Made by a program: the position numbers and the translations under genes
Source of the DNA: Chalciporus piperatus
Lineage: Eukaryota > Basidiomycota > Agaricomycetes > Boletales > Boletaceae
Length of the DNA stretch: 64,000 bases
Assembly (NCBI GenBank): GCA_038093975.1
Contig: JBBPTG010000033.1
Coordinates: 124,001 to 188,000 of the forward strand
Direction: 5' to 3'
In this document: piece by piece, positions 1-13,446 of the stretch
How the letters are laid out: every line of letters begins with the position of its first letter
Position numbering within the stretch: the stretch's first letter is position 1
The notes under the pieces: generated by a model
Databases searched by the model: none
The model's input: only the letters and a program-made list of their open reading frames with translations
What the model was told of the DNA's origin: nothing

Positions 1-285
1 GTGTTAGTTGGGAATTGATGCATATTGATGAGTTGTTGATGAGACACCAATCGCGACGCGACGTGATCACGTGAAGCCAAAATCAATCACGATGTCCTCT
101 TCAAGCTCGGATGCTGCATCAGTGCATGCTCGTACACTCTAGGTCTACGCGCATGATACGCTTCTTCCTCGGCCAGTTCAAGTGTCTTGAAACCTATTTG
201 GAATCAACCTCCCAGAAGGAGGCCCACTAGTACCGTAGTAGGAACTTCGAACGCGAACTCTGTGGCTCACAAACGACTCTTCACG
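1..285. other. Intergenic leader of the tRNA ligase gene
   Basis: No complete gene is visible. A 17-codon ATG-to-stop frame starting near 91 could be an upstream ORF in the tRNA ligase leader or the end of something outside the window. The open frame of the ligase extends upstream of 286 but contains no earlier ATG. Confidence 0.4.
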
Positions 286-2925
286 ATGCCCGAATCGCAT
301 TTCAATCCCGAGGACTCTGAACTCATCGCCGATCTTCATCGGATCTCACAAAAGTCACCCAAGTTAATTCGATCGACCGTCTACGCGGCACCTACAGACC
401 CAGCGATCAAAGTTCGCAGTTGGAAGATGAACGAATTTAAATACTATAACGTGCCTTCGCCCTTCCCAACTCTTGCTAGGGGTTTGTTCACAAGAGAATT
501 GGAGGCGGAGGATGGCAGTGATCAACCTCACTACCGGATCGTCGCCCGTGGATATGACAAGTTCTTCAATATAGGGGAAGTACCATGGACGGATGTAAGT
601 GACCACCCCCTGTGACGGTTTATTTGATTCTCATTTCCTTTCATTGTTGATTTGATTGACTGATACAGTGGTCATCGCTGGAAGCACACACCGGTCCAAG
701 CTACACGTTATCGCTGAAGTCAAATGGCTGCATCATCTTCATCGCCCCGATCTCGTCCTCCAAGTTGATCGTGGCATCCAAACATGCTCTGGGAGGCATG
801 GACGGCGTCACAGAGACCCACTCACAAGCTGGTCACCGATGGCTCAGCACTCATCTGGCCGCAAAGGGAAAAACAGAGGAGCAGCTCGCGACCGTTCTTT
901 GGGAGAAAAACTGGACCGCAGTGGCTGAGGTACACTTGAACTGGTGATCTTCATGAAATGAAGCTAACCACAGCACTGCCTTTGTTCTTGAAAGCTCTGC
1001 GACGACAAATTCGAGGAACATGTTTTAGCATATCCACCCGAGAAGTCCGGATTGCATCTCCATGGTATAAACGAGAACTGCAAGGAGCTCCATACCCTTC
1101 CTACAGAAGTCGTCGACGCGTTTGCGGAGGAATGGGGTTTCTTAAAAACTGCTACTCTTGAATTCAACTCGTTGCCAAAAGTGCATGAGTTCACCGACGA
1201 GATTGCGAAGACGGGAACCTGGAACGGAGAACCGCTGGAAGGGTTCGTCGTCCGTACCCACATCATCGACCAGAAATCCGGTTCTACATCTCGCGGTAAA
1301 AGTCCACCATATCCAACCGGTTCTTCCTTTTTCTTCAAGGTGAAGTTTGACGAACCATATATGATGTATCGTGACTGGCGGGAGGTTACGAAGTCGCTGT
1401 TGTCCGCCAAAGGTTCCCTCGCCGAGGCCAAACTTCCCAAGTCGAAGATGAAGCGCAAGGAGACGCAGCTGTACCTCAAATGGGTCAAGAATGAGATTCA
1501 GGCAGACCGAGACGCTTTCAAGGGTTATGCGCAGGGAAAGGGAATTATCGCAACTAGGGAGCGGTTCTTACAGTGGCTAGCCACGGAACAGGGGAAGACA
1601 GATTTGGGTGATCTCGAAGAATCTAACAAAAGTGCTAAAGAATTCAGTAAGACCATCATCGTCCCAGTTGCGATACCCGGGTGTGGTGAGTCTTTCATCC
1701 TTTGGGCGCAGCTTCTTAATTCATGTGCCTCAGGCAAGACGACTGTCTCAGTCGCACTCGCCAATTTATTCAAATTTGGACACACTCAGAGCGACGATGT
1801 GCAAGCTAAGAAGCCGGCGCCAGCCTTTATCAAAGGCGTCGTAAATCTACTTGACAAGCATGATGTTGTCATTGCAGACAAGTACGTTCGTGAGTCCTCC
1901 TCACCAAATAATTTCTCAGAGAATCCGCGTGCAGAAACAACCACCTTCGACAACATCGAGAAGAATTACGTGGAGCTGTTGCCAAAATGTATCCACCCGT
2001 CCGTCTTCTTGCACTTAACTGGACACTTGACCAACCCCCCGCGATGATTGGTCGGATATGCGGAGACCGTATCCTTGCTCGTGGTGACAAGCACCAGACT
2101 CTGCGAGCAGATACCGGCGGGAAATCCCATGAAGACGTCATTTGGCAGTTCATCCGCCAAACCGAAGAGCTCGCCGACAACGAAGTCGATGCTAGCATCG
2201 AGATGGTTATCGGCGAGACGCTGGAAGAGGTTGTAAATCGTGCGGTCGATGGATGCGTCAATTGCCTTGGCCTGGAACGGCCCAGCGAAGAGCGTATCAA
2301 GGAGGCTGTCGCAGCCGCCAGGTCGTATGAACCGACGATGAAGAAAGGTGCCACGAAGAACGAGAAGAAGGCGGGGGCTCCACCGATGCCACGCTACTTC
2401 GGGATACTAGCTGAAGTGGATCTTGAAGCTATCATCGGCTCCGTCATGAAGGAAGCGGATGTCGCACACAATGGCATCTCCTTTTGGCAGGGATTGGTCA
2501 CCGAGAAACGCGTTACGGATCGACCCCACATCACTACCGTGCACAAGGCAGGTCTTCCGGGGGATCTGGACCTTTGGGAGCGGTGTGCTACGCTCAGTCG
2601 TATGCCGACGCCTCCTCTGTTCTCATTCAGCCTTACACGCCTTGTATGGAATGATAGGGTCATGGCCATAACTGTGGAAGACTTCGACCTCGCTGAGGAG
2701 GCCAAGGCAGATCCAGGTCAAGAAAAACATGAGTTTATCTCCACGTTACCAGCAGATATCAGAGACAGCTTGCACATCACCGTCGGGACCGCAAACTCCA
2801 GCATCCAGCCATACGAAGCAAAGGGACTCGTGGATTTATGGCGAAAGGGAGAGCGAGCCGGAATTGGATCGTTGGAGTTGGAAGGGATATCAGCCAAAGG
2901 AAGGATCAGGGGATTGTCTTCATAA
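286..2925 (+). CDS. TRL1: Fungal tRNA ligase (ligase-kinase-cyclic phosphodiesterase)
   Basis: Predicted to seal tRNA exon halves after intron removal, and the HAC1-type mRNA in the unfolded protein response. The N-terminal adenylyltransferase has motif KSNG (nucleotidyl Lys about residue 120), motif IV EGFVVR and motif V KVKFDEPY. The middle is a polynucleotide kinase with P-loop GCGKTT, formed only after intron removal, and the block ADKNNHLRQHR. The C-terminal 2H phosphodiesterase has both HxT motifs (PHITTV and LHITVG). Five exons: 286-594, 669-929, 995-1685, 1734-1881, 1935-2925, giving about 799 residues, close to the usual 800-830. All three activities look intact. The start is the first in-frame ATG. 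Confidence 0.95.
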
Positions 2926-3060
2926 TACCATTGACGCAAAATACGCCACGGAATGCATCTCTTGTATCTCTAGCAGTGCCATTTCAACTTGTACACCAGG
3001 TTTGTTCGACCTTCATGCGCGGTAGTTTATTAGGCGTCACGTGCAGGCAAAGTCAATGAA

Positions 3061-5200
3061 ATGCGCGTAGAGTGGACGGCACTCGTCAACGACGAGCAGC
3101 TACCATCCATGTCGACGGTCCCGGCTACACCAAGGCCTAACCCTAGTTCAGCGGTACCAGCGACACCAACCACTGCGCGAGTCGCAGGGAGTCATGTCCT
3201 GCAAGCATCGCCGCACTACACGACCACGCGGAGACACTCGCTATATGGCACAGAGGACCGTGTTGTGATCGATCCGGGGTCACGCATCTGGAAAGTTGGA
3301 TTCAGCGGAGAAGGAAAGCCGCGAGACGTCTTCTACGCTGATCCCGTCAACTCTGAAACCTTGTGGCACTGCAGTAGGGCAACTGACCCGGCCACACGAG
3401 CTGAGGAGGACAAGATGCTCGAGATCAACATTGAAAGGTGTATGCGGTCTGTATTCCATATGTGAGTCCTGAATACGCTCTTTGTCCTGCCCAAGTTTAT
3501 GGCAGGGTATCCTAGGTCGCTGCTCACAGATCCCAAGTCCCGCAAAGTCATTCTGGTTGAGCACCCCTTACTTCCGCTGTATATCAAAGACATATTCGCC
3601 AAAGTCTTGTTTGGGAACTTGCAGGTGTGCTCGGTGGTATCATAGCGCGACTGCCTTATTCAAAGATTGAAAAGGTGCCTTCAGTGTCGTTCGCTTCAAG
3701 CCATCTGCTTTCCCTCCTTGCTGTCGGTCGTATCACTGGCCTCGTTATCGACTGCGGGCACCTCGAGTCTACAGCCCTACCCGTTCGTTGCATTTCATGT
3801 ATCTCTCGTCTCCGGACTCAGCCCACCACAATAGATTTTCGCCGCGCGACCAATGTTTCCCCATCTTCGAACAACACCATTAGCTGGCTCTCGGTTTACA
3901 TCTCATCTCCGTGCACTTCTACTCCTCTTTGCCACATATATACCGCCTCCTATAAACCTCAGCGGTGTTAACGCCCCGCTATCAAACCGCACTACTCCCG
4001 TGCCAGAAGACATCCTCACGGACGCTGTCGTCGAGGACATCAAAACGCGATGTTGTTTCGTCAGTAATGCACTAGAGATCAACCGCGACGCAATGCGTCC
4101 ATCTTCTCCTGCACCCGCATCAGAACCAGATATGCCTCCGTCGAGCGATTCAGCCATGTCGGAATCCGAGTTTTCACGCGCATCGGAAGGGGTGGAGAGC
4201 ATGAGTTCCTCGCAACACGAATCCTCTGATTTTTCAGTCATTTCACATCCCCAACAATCTGGTACGGATTCGGGTGGTAGAGAAAGACATTTGCAGATGG
4301 TTGCGAATTTGTACAAGAGGCATTCGACCGCGACTGACATGCAATTGCGCATCACGCCACCTGCTAACCAGCAGCTAGGGACGGGAAGAGGCACTCTGGT
4401 CATTCCAGGATGGATTCGCGAACGTGCAGCGGAGGTCCTATTCGAAGGTGGTGACGTGGACGAAAGTAGCGTCGCTGAAGTCATCCTAGAAGCGCTTCTC
4501 AAGGTCTCTCCAATCTTTGTCTCACACGCATTCGTTGTTCTAATTCTGGTTTCGGACACTGGCTTAGGCACCAGTCGATCTCAGGAAGACGCTCGTCTCG
4601 TCTATCCTCGTTACTGGCGGCACCACGATGCTACCGGGCTTCATCCCGCGTCTACACGCAGAGCTCTTTCGCGCCATCGAGCCTCCCGTGGTGCGGCCTC
4701 ACCAACGACCAACACGATCAGGGAGACCGCTCCCGCCCACATACGACCGCTACGCCCCACTCCGTCCGCTCGTTCAACATATTGCGATCCTCAACAACCC
4801 AGCACCACAACCGTCGCCATCAGCACGCGTGACTGCAAACGCGGGCAAGGCACCTGCGTTTGCGCCTGCTTCCATGGCGTGGGTTGGAGGGTCGCTTGCA
4901 GGGTGAGTCCTTTTGCGCCTCAGGAAATATATATAATAACATGCTGACTCGATGATCACGATCCACAGTGCACTCAAAACTGGTGGGGTGGAGGTCTCAA
5001 GAGAACAGTGGGACGAGGCATCCTCATCGCAGAACGATGACGACGACGACATGTCTGTGGTGCCTGTCAGCCCGGAACAGCGGCCAAAAGGTATACTTCC
5101 CGATTGGACACGGGTGCCCCTCCCAACGGGTGCTTCGCCCGCCGTCGTCCCAAAACCACCGCTCGCACCGGCTTCACCTCAAGCTGCTGTTGGTGCATGA
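3061..5200 (+). CDS. ARP10: Actin-related protein, Arp10/Arp11-type dynactin subunit
   Basis: Actin-fold protein expected at the pointed end of the dynactin Arp1 filament, supporting dynein transport. After a Pro/Ser-rich N-terminus comes the first nucleotide-fold segment (VVIDPGSRIWKVGFSG), then a segment with HPLLP, GLVIDCGH as the second phosphate region, and LRKTLVSSILVTGGTTMLPG, a strong actin-family signature. The C-terminus has the typical SREQWDEA, then an acidic and Pro-rich tail. Six exons: 3061-3461, 3516-3624, 3675-3782, 3835-4503, 4568-4902, 4969-5200; about 617 residues. The true start may be the ATG at 3109. Divergence from true actin in the nucleotide loops favours Arp10/11 over Arp1, but the exact orthologue is an inference. 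Confidence 0.85.
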
Positions 5201-5526
5201 CATGAGGATGGATAGTTTTTCGTCGATTGTTGTCACTTCTATTGTACTGAATACCATTATATTCACTTGAATCCCGGGATTTGGCCTAACGCCATGAAAT
5301 CCTACAGATACAAAAAAGGCGCGGGGGAAACGCGCAAAATTGAAAGAGCGTGCAGTGGTGTATAGATCGACCAAACATATGACACAAACGATGCATGTCC
5401 ATGAACGAAAGGAATGCGCAAGGAGTTACTAGCCTGTCTCAGAAGAACGAAGGGGATATCAAAGTTGGACAGGCGAACGGCGAAGGATGATAAATACTAT
5501 ATGATACTATGTGTGCTTCGGAGCTA

Positions 5527-7860
5527 TCATGCTCGGCTTCCAATGATTCGTAAAAGCATCTTGCCCTCATACGTAGAGGCAATTTCGTCCCATTCATGCT
5601 GGGATGATATGAAATAAAGAGAACTTTTCTTGGAGTCAGTGGACCCAAGAGAGGAAAATGAAACTGCGCGATGTCGTCCGGCTTCACGATCCGCCTTCTC
5701 AGGAACCAAGAGCGCAACCGCAAAGGATTGAGAGATGGTCAACTTGCCAGTCTGAATGAACTTGTCGTAAATCTTTTGGCGCAGTTCTTCGAACGTGACG
5801 TAGCGAGGCAGGCGGAGCATGACGATGCTGTCCTCATGCGTCACTTTGATAGAGAGCGTCATCGGGTCGACGAGGCTGCTGTTACCCGTCGAGCCACTCG
5901 AGATCGAGGTCGTCAGGGAAGATCGACGATCAGAGTAAGAGTAAGAGGAAGATGTGGAAGATGTGTTGATAGTCGTGGTTGACATCCGCTGGGAGATTTG
6001 GAAGATGGGGTCGTCCACCGTTGGTGTTTGGGGGTAAGCATCTGGCGTCGGTGCGTCAGGCCTAATTGCATCTGAAATATCGTTAGCACCAACGATATAC
6101 TGAGGATTGGAAAGGCGCGTCATACCATAGAAGTAGGCATCGAAGTCCTCTCCTTGGTCATCGTAAGTGGAGTCGTTCTCATTCCAGAGTTCGTCGTCTT
6201 CCAACTCTTCTGTGAGAGAGATCGGTCGACGCATGCTGTCCCGCGACGACAATATAGGTCGTTCATAACGCGGAACCACCGCATCGACAGAATATCCGGT
6301 CATAATTGAAGCCACACTGCATACAGAAGCCCTGGGGTGAAGGTTACGTCCATGTTCGTGATCAGCACTCGGCAGACAGTAGTCAACGCCGAGGTCATCC
6401 AAAAACGAGTTGGCCCTCAGAGTAGCCGTTGAAACTCTCGAGGCCCGTGATAAAGAGCGTGCTGAGGGAAGGATAAGAATGACTGTTCTCGAGGAAACAT
6501 GTCGAAACCTACCTGGTGGCTCCGAAGGAGACTCAGAGAATCCCGAAAGATCGGGCGGTGACGGGAGATAAATCGTTGCCGTGCGATTGGCCTTGCGAGC
6601 AGCAGATCCAGTCCGTCTTTGCGACCACACTTCCGCATCGAGGTCAGATCGCGGAGAGGAAGAGAGCTCCCGATCCTCTGGTAGCGACTCCAAGAGAGAT
6701 GCAGGTCGTTCGCCGGCAATGGCATGCGGGTTGTGTCCAAACCTAATCGGTGTGTCATGGGAAACAATGATGGGCTGACGAGCGATAGATGGAAGCTGGC
6801 GCTGCGGAGAAACAGGGGTGGGCGGCATGGAGGACGAGCCAAGAGAACCTGAAGATGGGACTCGGGGCCTAACAGGACTAAGCTCATCCCTGCGGTGTCT
6901 ACCGGATTCGACCGATCTCCTGGACCTTTGGGTTCCGGCAAGGTCATCCGAAGACGACGAGTCTGAGTGGGCAGAAGTGTAGATGGGAGGTGGAGCTGTC
7001 GCGGGTTGTTTTCCTTTCGACGAGGATAATGATATAGTAGAATACGTAGGTGTCGATGAAGAGAAATAGGAAGAGATAATACTCGTCGTGGACGCTCTAG
7101 GGCGGGATTCCTTGGACGCCTGTGCTTTCTTTACCAAATCTTCGTCCCTCCTCCACACACCAAAGAAGTCAGTGAAAGTGTGTGTAGCTTTAATTTCTTC
7201 GATGAGGGTTGGAAGGCCGTCTAGGAAGTACGCTCGCAGCATGACCCGGAGTTCTTCAAAGCGCTGATCAACGGTCTCCTGACTGGGTCGGAAGAGAGTG
7301 CCCTTCTTCGTCAACTTGGGTATATGTTCATGTATATCGCGGGCGATGTCATCGGGATCTGGACCAAAGGGTAGGGATTCGAAGGAAGCGGCTTGGTCGC
7401 TGTGGATATAAACTCCGTTTTTCTTGACCCCTCTACCAGATGCGAGGCGATTACGCTTTGCTCTTGCCGAGCGGGAATATTCGACCTCGATGGTTTCTTG
7501 GAACCACAGGCAATCTTCCCACTTGCGATAGATATCGTACTCGCTATATGAAACGACAGATGCACCCGACGAGGTCGTACGAGTAACGAACGAGGCACCG
7601 TCGTCCTTGATGGGGAAAATGCGGATACCGTAGTAATAGCTGCTTCCTGCAATGTAGTATTGGTATCACAATGGTGATTGGATAGGGGAGAAACCAACCT
7701 TGCTTTTCTGGAGGGAGCAGCTTTACAGTGAAGTTGCGTGGAGCACTTCTGTAGACGGCTCTCTTGAAGGCCTGATGTTCGAGTGAGTACATAGCATTGG
7801 GAAAAGCTGACTAAACACCGACATCTGGAGAGATCGGGCCGTCTGTCGCACCAGCGCCAT
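5527..7860 (-). CDS. PX and PB1 domain scaffold protein (Bem1/Scd2-like)
   Basis: The first 250 residues look like a PX (phosphoinositide-binding) domain: a strand block around SYYYGIRIFPI, then YRKWEDCLWFQ, then the FEELRVMLRAYF helix. A long Ser/Pro-rich linker follows. The last 100 residues look like a PB1 domain (LSIKVTHEDSIVMLRLP, then FEELRQKIYDKF). PX plus PB1 is the back half of the polarity scaffold Bem1/Scd2, but I see no SH3 domain upstream, so it may be a shortened relative or another PX-PB1 adaptor. Exons on the minus strand: 7860-7819, 7771-7699, then from 7646. Two apparent in-frame introns lie inside the last exon (about 6513-6463 and 6126-6073, the second with a CTAAC branch site), leaving about 709 residues. 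The first exon is the least certain part. Confidence 0.75.
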
Positions 7861-8924
7861 GCTATTGATGCACGCCCACATGTGAGACTAACCAGGTAAT
7901 GTCAAAGTGGGGATACATACTGGATGATCTATCATATCCAAACAGGATAGACTGGTCAAAGCCTCGAGGCAGCTAGACAGCGGATTAACCATCTGACTGG
8001 TGATGAGACTTAGATATGTCCGTACCGTTATCAGGGTGTGTAATGTGGACACCGGAGCGAACGAGGTAGACTAGTGAGCGAACGACGACGCTGATCGACT
8101 CTGGAGACTCTGGGGGACAGCGGGGGGCTTATAAAGACAATCAGTGAGCAAGGATGCTACTATCTAAGCACCGATTGGTAACTGGTTTCTCTGGCTCACC
8201 GGCGGGGTATGTGATCTACGGAGAGAGACCACTCAACAAGACGAGTTTTTCCTGGAAAAAGGAGTCAAGTAGTATAAACCGGGTCAGACTGGGGGGAGTA
8301 GATGTGGGTGCAAGGAAGAAAAAGCATCGTGCGGTGTCATATTTTGTGGGCGGACGCTCTCGGTGGTCTTCAATTGTCTTGCACACAACCTTCACTCGTT
8401 GCCTTTTTTGGAGAAAACACAATAAGAGCGTCCATAGCCGAACCGGAACCATATGCGAACCCCCATTCTCAAGACCCATTAGCCCAGACTCTGACAGGTG
8501 CCACCACCGACAGCAAGCACCGTAGATTTGGAGAACGATCGAGGCAACGCAGTCAAGAGACATCCGGAACATTATTTATTGTAATGCACCCCTGACAGTA
8601 GGTTCGTCTGCGGTGCTCAGGCTCTCGAGAGGCGACGAGAAGTGTGTGTGCATACGGATCATGGATCATAGCATCACTGAGTGACCCAGCTTCTCCACAA
8701 CTATTGTTTCAAGAATCCAGCTGCGCTTGGTCCAGGCACGATTCCAGAGCTCTCTCTATTGCGCGATGGGAACATTCAAACAACATTTGAGTCGAACAAT
8801 AGAATTCGGTCGGAAGCCGTGTGAATAGATGAGTTGTGGTAAATGCGCAAAAATATACAGGCAAATGATCCCATAGAATATTCAAACCTACGTGGACCCC
8901 GTTGTTCTGAAGCATTCGGGCCGT
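7861..8924. other. Gene-poor interval
   Basis: About 1 kb between the 5' end of the PX-PB1 gene and the 3' end of the next minus-strand gene. Open frames here are short and lack splice-linked partners. A TATAAA-like stretch occurs near 8132. I see no supportable gene or RNA. Confidence 0.5.
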
Positions 8925-10417
8925 TTATTCTTCAATCCCTTTACCTCTCGACTTCATCCGTCCTTCCTGTAGCCTTTCCAACCCATTCTTGATGCTCTCG
9001 ATGTGGACGTGGAGAGGTAGCTTGCTTTCCAGCAAGGCTGGAGCAGCGACCCTCTCCCGCAGAACCTCCAAGTCGTCGCTCATTGTGTGGAGTGTTCGTA
9101 ATGCGGCCATTACGTGCGCGTACGCCTTCTTCCTGTATTCCCCCAAGTCGCTGAGCAATGCTAAGCGGTCTTTGAAGTCGCGGACGACTTTTTTGTTCCC
9201 GCCCAACCTCGTCCACAACTCGCTAAGGATCTTGTCCGTCTCAGCAGTCGTGTGTTTGTCTTCACGAATAACCATTTCATGTAACGTGCCGATATCCACG
9301 TCCATCTGCTCAAGATTCTGTCGAGAGGTGTCAGCTTCAATTATAAGCTTCTCAAAGGTTTGTTCCGATTCGTCCATCGCAATGGTGAACGCCTCGGCGA
9401 TGATCTCTTCGGCGGTTGGCCCCAACTTATAAGGGGATATAGCCTGAAGGAGCGGCGATGGTGCCTTCTTGGGAGCACCTTCGATGGTAGCCATCGCGTA
9501 ATTGTTTAGTGCCATCACTCTGATGGAATAACAATTAGAGGACGGACGTCCAAGCGAAACTAAAATGAAACGTCGTACTCATCAATAGCACCCACAACCC
9601 TGGCGTTCAGCTTAGTGAGCCCCCGTCCGGTCTTCTTGGCGCCTGCAGCAACAGTACGAAGCATATCTGCGATGTCGTCTCTCGACTTGAGGTCACTGAA
9701 CCTCACGAGGAGCGACAAGTCTTGAGTCGCCATTTCAGCCCTCAAGACTTCGATCGATAATGCGGAGCCACCAGCCGACTCTCCAGCCAGTTGCTCGAAC
9801 GTAGAGCCCTGAAGATTGACGAGCTTCTCGAAGTTCACGGGAGGGGGTGGACTGATAGGAACACATAACGCGCTCCTTGATATTCCCGGGAATATGCATA
9901 GTGGACGTAACATGGGGGTCAGGAATGACACCATCCACGCAAACATCCATAGGAACAAAAACCACGAGAGTGGTTTCCGCATCTTATCGACCGAACCTCT
10001 GAAGACATCAAAGGCATACGAGGCGGTGAAGCGAACACCATCCGTGAGCGCTTCCTGCAGCTCCTCCTGCCTGACGATGGGTGCCTTCTTGGGCTGTGCT
10101 TTGGCGGCACGGACTTTGAATGGAGTTGGAGAGGCAACGAATGTGGTTTTCGTTTGAACGCGGCGTCTCTTTCGAAGAGAGGCGCTGCTTGCTGCTTGGG
10201 AACCACTCGCGCTGGAATTCAGACTCCTGTCGCGCTGAGAGACTTCAAGTTGTTCGGCATCTGAGACATCCTCCCATTCCTCCTGGATATGGATATCGTC
10301 GGATGGCTGCACTCCTGTATTGGTTAAATGCGACTGTGTCTTGACACACTGACATACCTCGAGGATGCCGTTTTGCGTTTCTGGCTCACGGAGTTGATCC
10401 TCAGCGGAGAGTTGCAT
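8925..10417 (-). CDS. Conserved membrane coiled-coil protein of unknown function
   Basis: I cannot name a family. About 477 residues in two exons (10417-9579, 9519-8925) joined by a clean GT-AG intron. The N-terminal third is acidic then basic (a KRRR cluster, nuclear-signal-like). One long hydrophobic stretch (WFLFLWMFAWMVSFL) is a likely membrane span. The rest is helical with charged heptads over the last 200 residues, and ends in a basic tail. The layout resembles a nuclear-envelope or ER protein with a long coiled coil, which is an inference. The N-terminus is uncertain: a GTATGT donor lies about 60 nt after the ATG, but splicing it to the obvious acceptor would shift the frame, so I kept the unspliced reading. 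Confidence 0.7.
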
Positions 10418-10703
10418 GCCAATTCTTCGCGGAGTTCTGAATCTCGAGGTTGGCTATGTAACTTGGCTCAAAGCCTGGAACCAACAAATGACCTGAGTCG
10501 GCGTATCGTTCAATGGTTATGGAGAAGGATTAAGTCAGAGGTCTGGTAACTGGACAACCAGGAGACAATTTAAAAGGCAACGTGCGAGGTGCGTGTGTGC
10601 GGAACTCAAATATTGGTAGAATTTCTAGATTCCGAGTCGGACCTACGGTATCACCAACTTCATCGTCCACTCCTACGTATATTTCGTTTTCTTACTGAGA
10701 CAA

Positions 10704-11706
10704 ATGAACATACTGTTTGACTGCAAGCAGTTACGGGACCTGACTCACGGTCCTGTACTCTGGAGAAAAACATATACCGAAACCCGCTTGCTTCTCGCCC
10801 ACCCGATCCTTTCTCTTAGCAGTCAATCCAATATCTGGAGCGCGTCCTTGTCAAGTCCGAATTGCCATAGGGGCGATATTATCTGGCCCATCCTCTTTGG
10901 GCGGTGGTGTCTTCATCTTCAGGGGAGGACCATACAGTGTCACTATTTTGACACTAGCACCCAAGTGCTGCTCTACGGTGGTGTTGAGCACTTGGACGTC
11001 GACCCTATCGGAGGGTTAATGATTCTGCAGAAGGCTTCTCGAGTTTAGAATCAGCCCTGTCTCATATCGACATTGTCACGGAATGACACCTTTTCCTCCA
11101 GTCCGGAAATCCGTGTTTGGTTTTTGATGACCGTACCCGCAGTCTGTTTCGTTTGCCTACATTCAACGCAGATCTAGTACGTGAGTTAGCATTGCTCATA
11201 GGTGTCATAATAATCGAGCGCACGTTAGGACGAATTTCGATCCCTTCCACCGCTTCACTTTTCTCCAGAACTCCAGGGTTGATCCAATCACGACTAGCAT
11301 TCGGCTTCTGTGCTCTACTGACAGGGTACGAACTAGGGCTCCCAAAAGCAGATTTCTTGCATCGATCTCACGCTCCCAGACACGTCCTCCGTTTCCGAGA
11401 TTCTACCTATCCGAGTCCACATTCAACAGAAACGTCTCTTCGAGTCCATGGGGTACTTGCAGATCACATCTGATGATGATGGTCATGTTCGAGGTTTCCT
11501 CATGTCTTCCCCGGACGTTCTCATACACTGGACACGACTACCATTCAGAAATTTACCATCGACGCGGGAGTGCAAAGTTGTGTTTGGAGACCGGTGTGGT
11601 CACGGATTATGTTACAAGAGATATTGCATTCGATGGGTTCACGGGAAGGATCCGTTATTTCAACGGTAGTGGGCTTTTCCGCTGGTCGCCGTCTCGGTCG
11701 AAATAA
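10704..11706 (+). pseudogene. Degenerate tandem copy of the adjacent F-box-type gene
   Basis: Fragments in different frames match the intact gene at 11813-13446. LWRKTYTETRLLLAH matches VWRKPYTRARLPLPP; ILFGRWCLHLQGRTIQC matches LLFGRWGIWQQDKQLHC; near the end DDDGHVRGFLMSS matches SDNGHARGILVSA and FDGFTGRIRYFNG matches FDGVTGKLHYPEW. The frame changes between these blocks, stops intervene, and the first F-box exon is not found. Read as a tandem duplicate decaying under no constraint. Confidence 0.75.
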
Positions 11707-11812
11707 ACTAGTGCTTTGGCGCATTTGGAGAGCAATGCGACCATAGTTTTCAATGTTCACGTAGGCCTTCAAGTTGACGTAACGGAAAATACACTCTCGC
11801 GTCTTTACCAAC

Positions 11813-13446
11813 ATGAAAGCAGTCACCCTCGGGCTCCCTGTCGAGCTGATTTGCTATATATTCAGCCTTCTTCCCCCTTGCGATATAGTACGACTCAGAC
11901 TGGTGGGTTTCACTCTGTTCGCACCCTCCGAGAGCTATTTTTGACTTGGAAACTCGACAGGTTTCCAAACAGTTTCGAGATGTCTCTCTCGATCCCATCG
12001 TATGGAGGAAGCCTTACACGAGGGCTCGTCTCCCTCTCCCACCTGGGCCGTTCTGTTGGCAGTCGACTCAATACCTTGAACACGCGCTCGTGCGCTCGTA
12101 CCAGTTGTCGAAGACCTGGACGTCACAACCTGCCCCGATCGTTTCACGTAGATCATGCGACCTGGATGCCGAAGACCCTTACTTAGTAACCTTGCTTTTC
12201 GGACGGTGGGGCATTTGGCAGCAGGACAAGCAACTCCATTGTCAAGACATTAAGACAGGCGCCACCCAAATGCTTTACGATGGCTCTGCTGACGAAGAGG
12301 ATCGTTTCGACCACGTGAAATCTGCCACGAGCGCAGACGGTCAGTGGATATATGTGATCCTCGGTGACCATTTTTATCCGGACGAGTTCTTGTAAGTCAT
12401 CCTACGGGGAATCATGATGTTATTTGTATTTAGTGCCATTGACTCGGATTCGAACTGCAGAAAGCTACTGGTGTTTAATGTCAAGGAGGACAGTCTTTCC
12501 CAACCCAAGATCTATGACCTCTTCCATCCCGAGGCATGCAATGAACATCAACTTGAGGACCGAGATCACATTTACGACCCGAGTCCCTTTCTGCTCATCT
12601 CTACTCTCCATGGTTTGGAAGCATTTATGGTGATCCATATCAGCCCACCAGGACTCTACACCATACCCAGATTCATGGGCGATGCCTTGGTGCGTAAATA
12701 ATGACTGTCGTGAAATGCTGGTGATGATTGACTACCTGCAGGATGAATTACCTGCCGTAATTAAACATGTCGCCCAAACACGAGTTGTTCCAACGAGGAC
12801 GCATCTCATCACTTTCCGGATAATTGACATACTCGCGATATCCTTCGTCGTGATCGAGGCGTTCGTTGTTCCAGACTCACCATGCCTTCCTGGCGACAAG
12901 CTCCGCTTGTCCCATCAAGCCGCGTTTTGCGAAGAACACTCGTCAGAGGAACCAAGATACAAGACTATCTCCAACCCCATCCTTCTTCGCAACTCCGTGG
13001 TCGATCCGGTCACGAAATCTGTTAACATCAGAATACTTTACTCTTCCAAAGTCGAACCTGGGACTGAGCAACGACTCTCCTGGATCGACCTTAATTTACC
13101 CGAGTCATCTTCTGCCGATATCGCTCCAATCCAATTTCATAGGGACGAACTTTTCACGGGGACGTGGTTTTCCCTGAAGCATACGACATCTGATAATGGG
13201 CATGCCCGGGGCATCCTCGTATCTGCTCTGGATGGTGATCCTCAGTCTAAATCGGTCGCCATTCGGAAATTCACCATCGATGCCAGTGGGGAGACGTGCA
13301 CTGCGAAACTTGGCGATCTGTCGTCGATCGCAGTTCCGCGTCGCCTCGACTGGGGGTATGTCGAGTTCGACGGTGTCACAGGGAAGCTTCACTACCCCGA
13401 GTGGCGATCAGGGTGTGCTCAACTCGCTACTGTTGACATTTCATAA
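11813..13446 (+). CDS. F-box domain protein
   Basis: Likely substrate adaptor for an SCF ubiquitin ligase. The first 40 residues form a typical F-box: LPVELICYIFSLLPP followed, after intron 1, by VSKQFRDVSLDPIVW. The remainder is a beta-rich region of unknown ligand, as in the many F-box genes of Agaricomycetes. Four exons: 11813-11902, 11961-12391, 12434-12689, 12742-13446; about 493 residues. All joins keep frame. A decayed paralogue lies directly upstream in the same orientation, so this is a local tandem array. The substrate cannot be deduced. Confidence 0.8.

Noticed and set aside
1686..1733. Continuous frame through the tRNA ligase P-loop
   Set aside because: The 48-nt in-frame stretch has GTGAGT and CAG ends, and its removal restores GCGKTT; it is an intron.
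4774..5052. Antisense and alternate-frame ORFs over well-supported genes, such as this one over the Arp10 gene
   Set aside because: They overlap exons with clear family blocks and correct splice phases on the other strand or frame.
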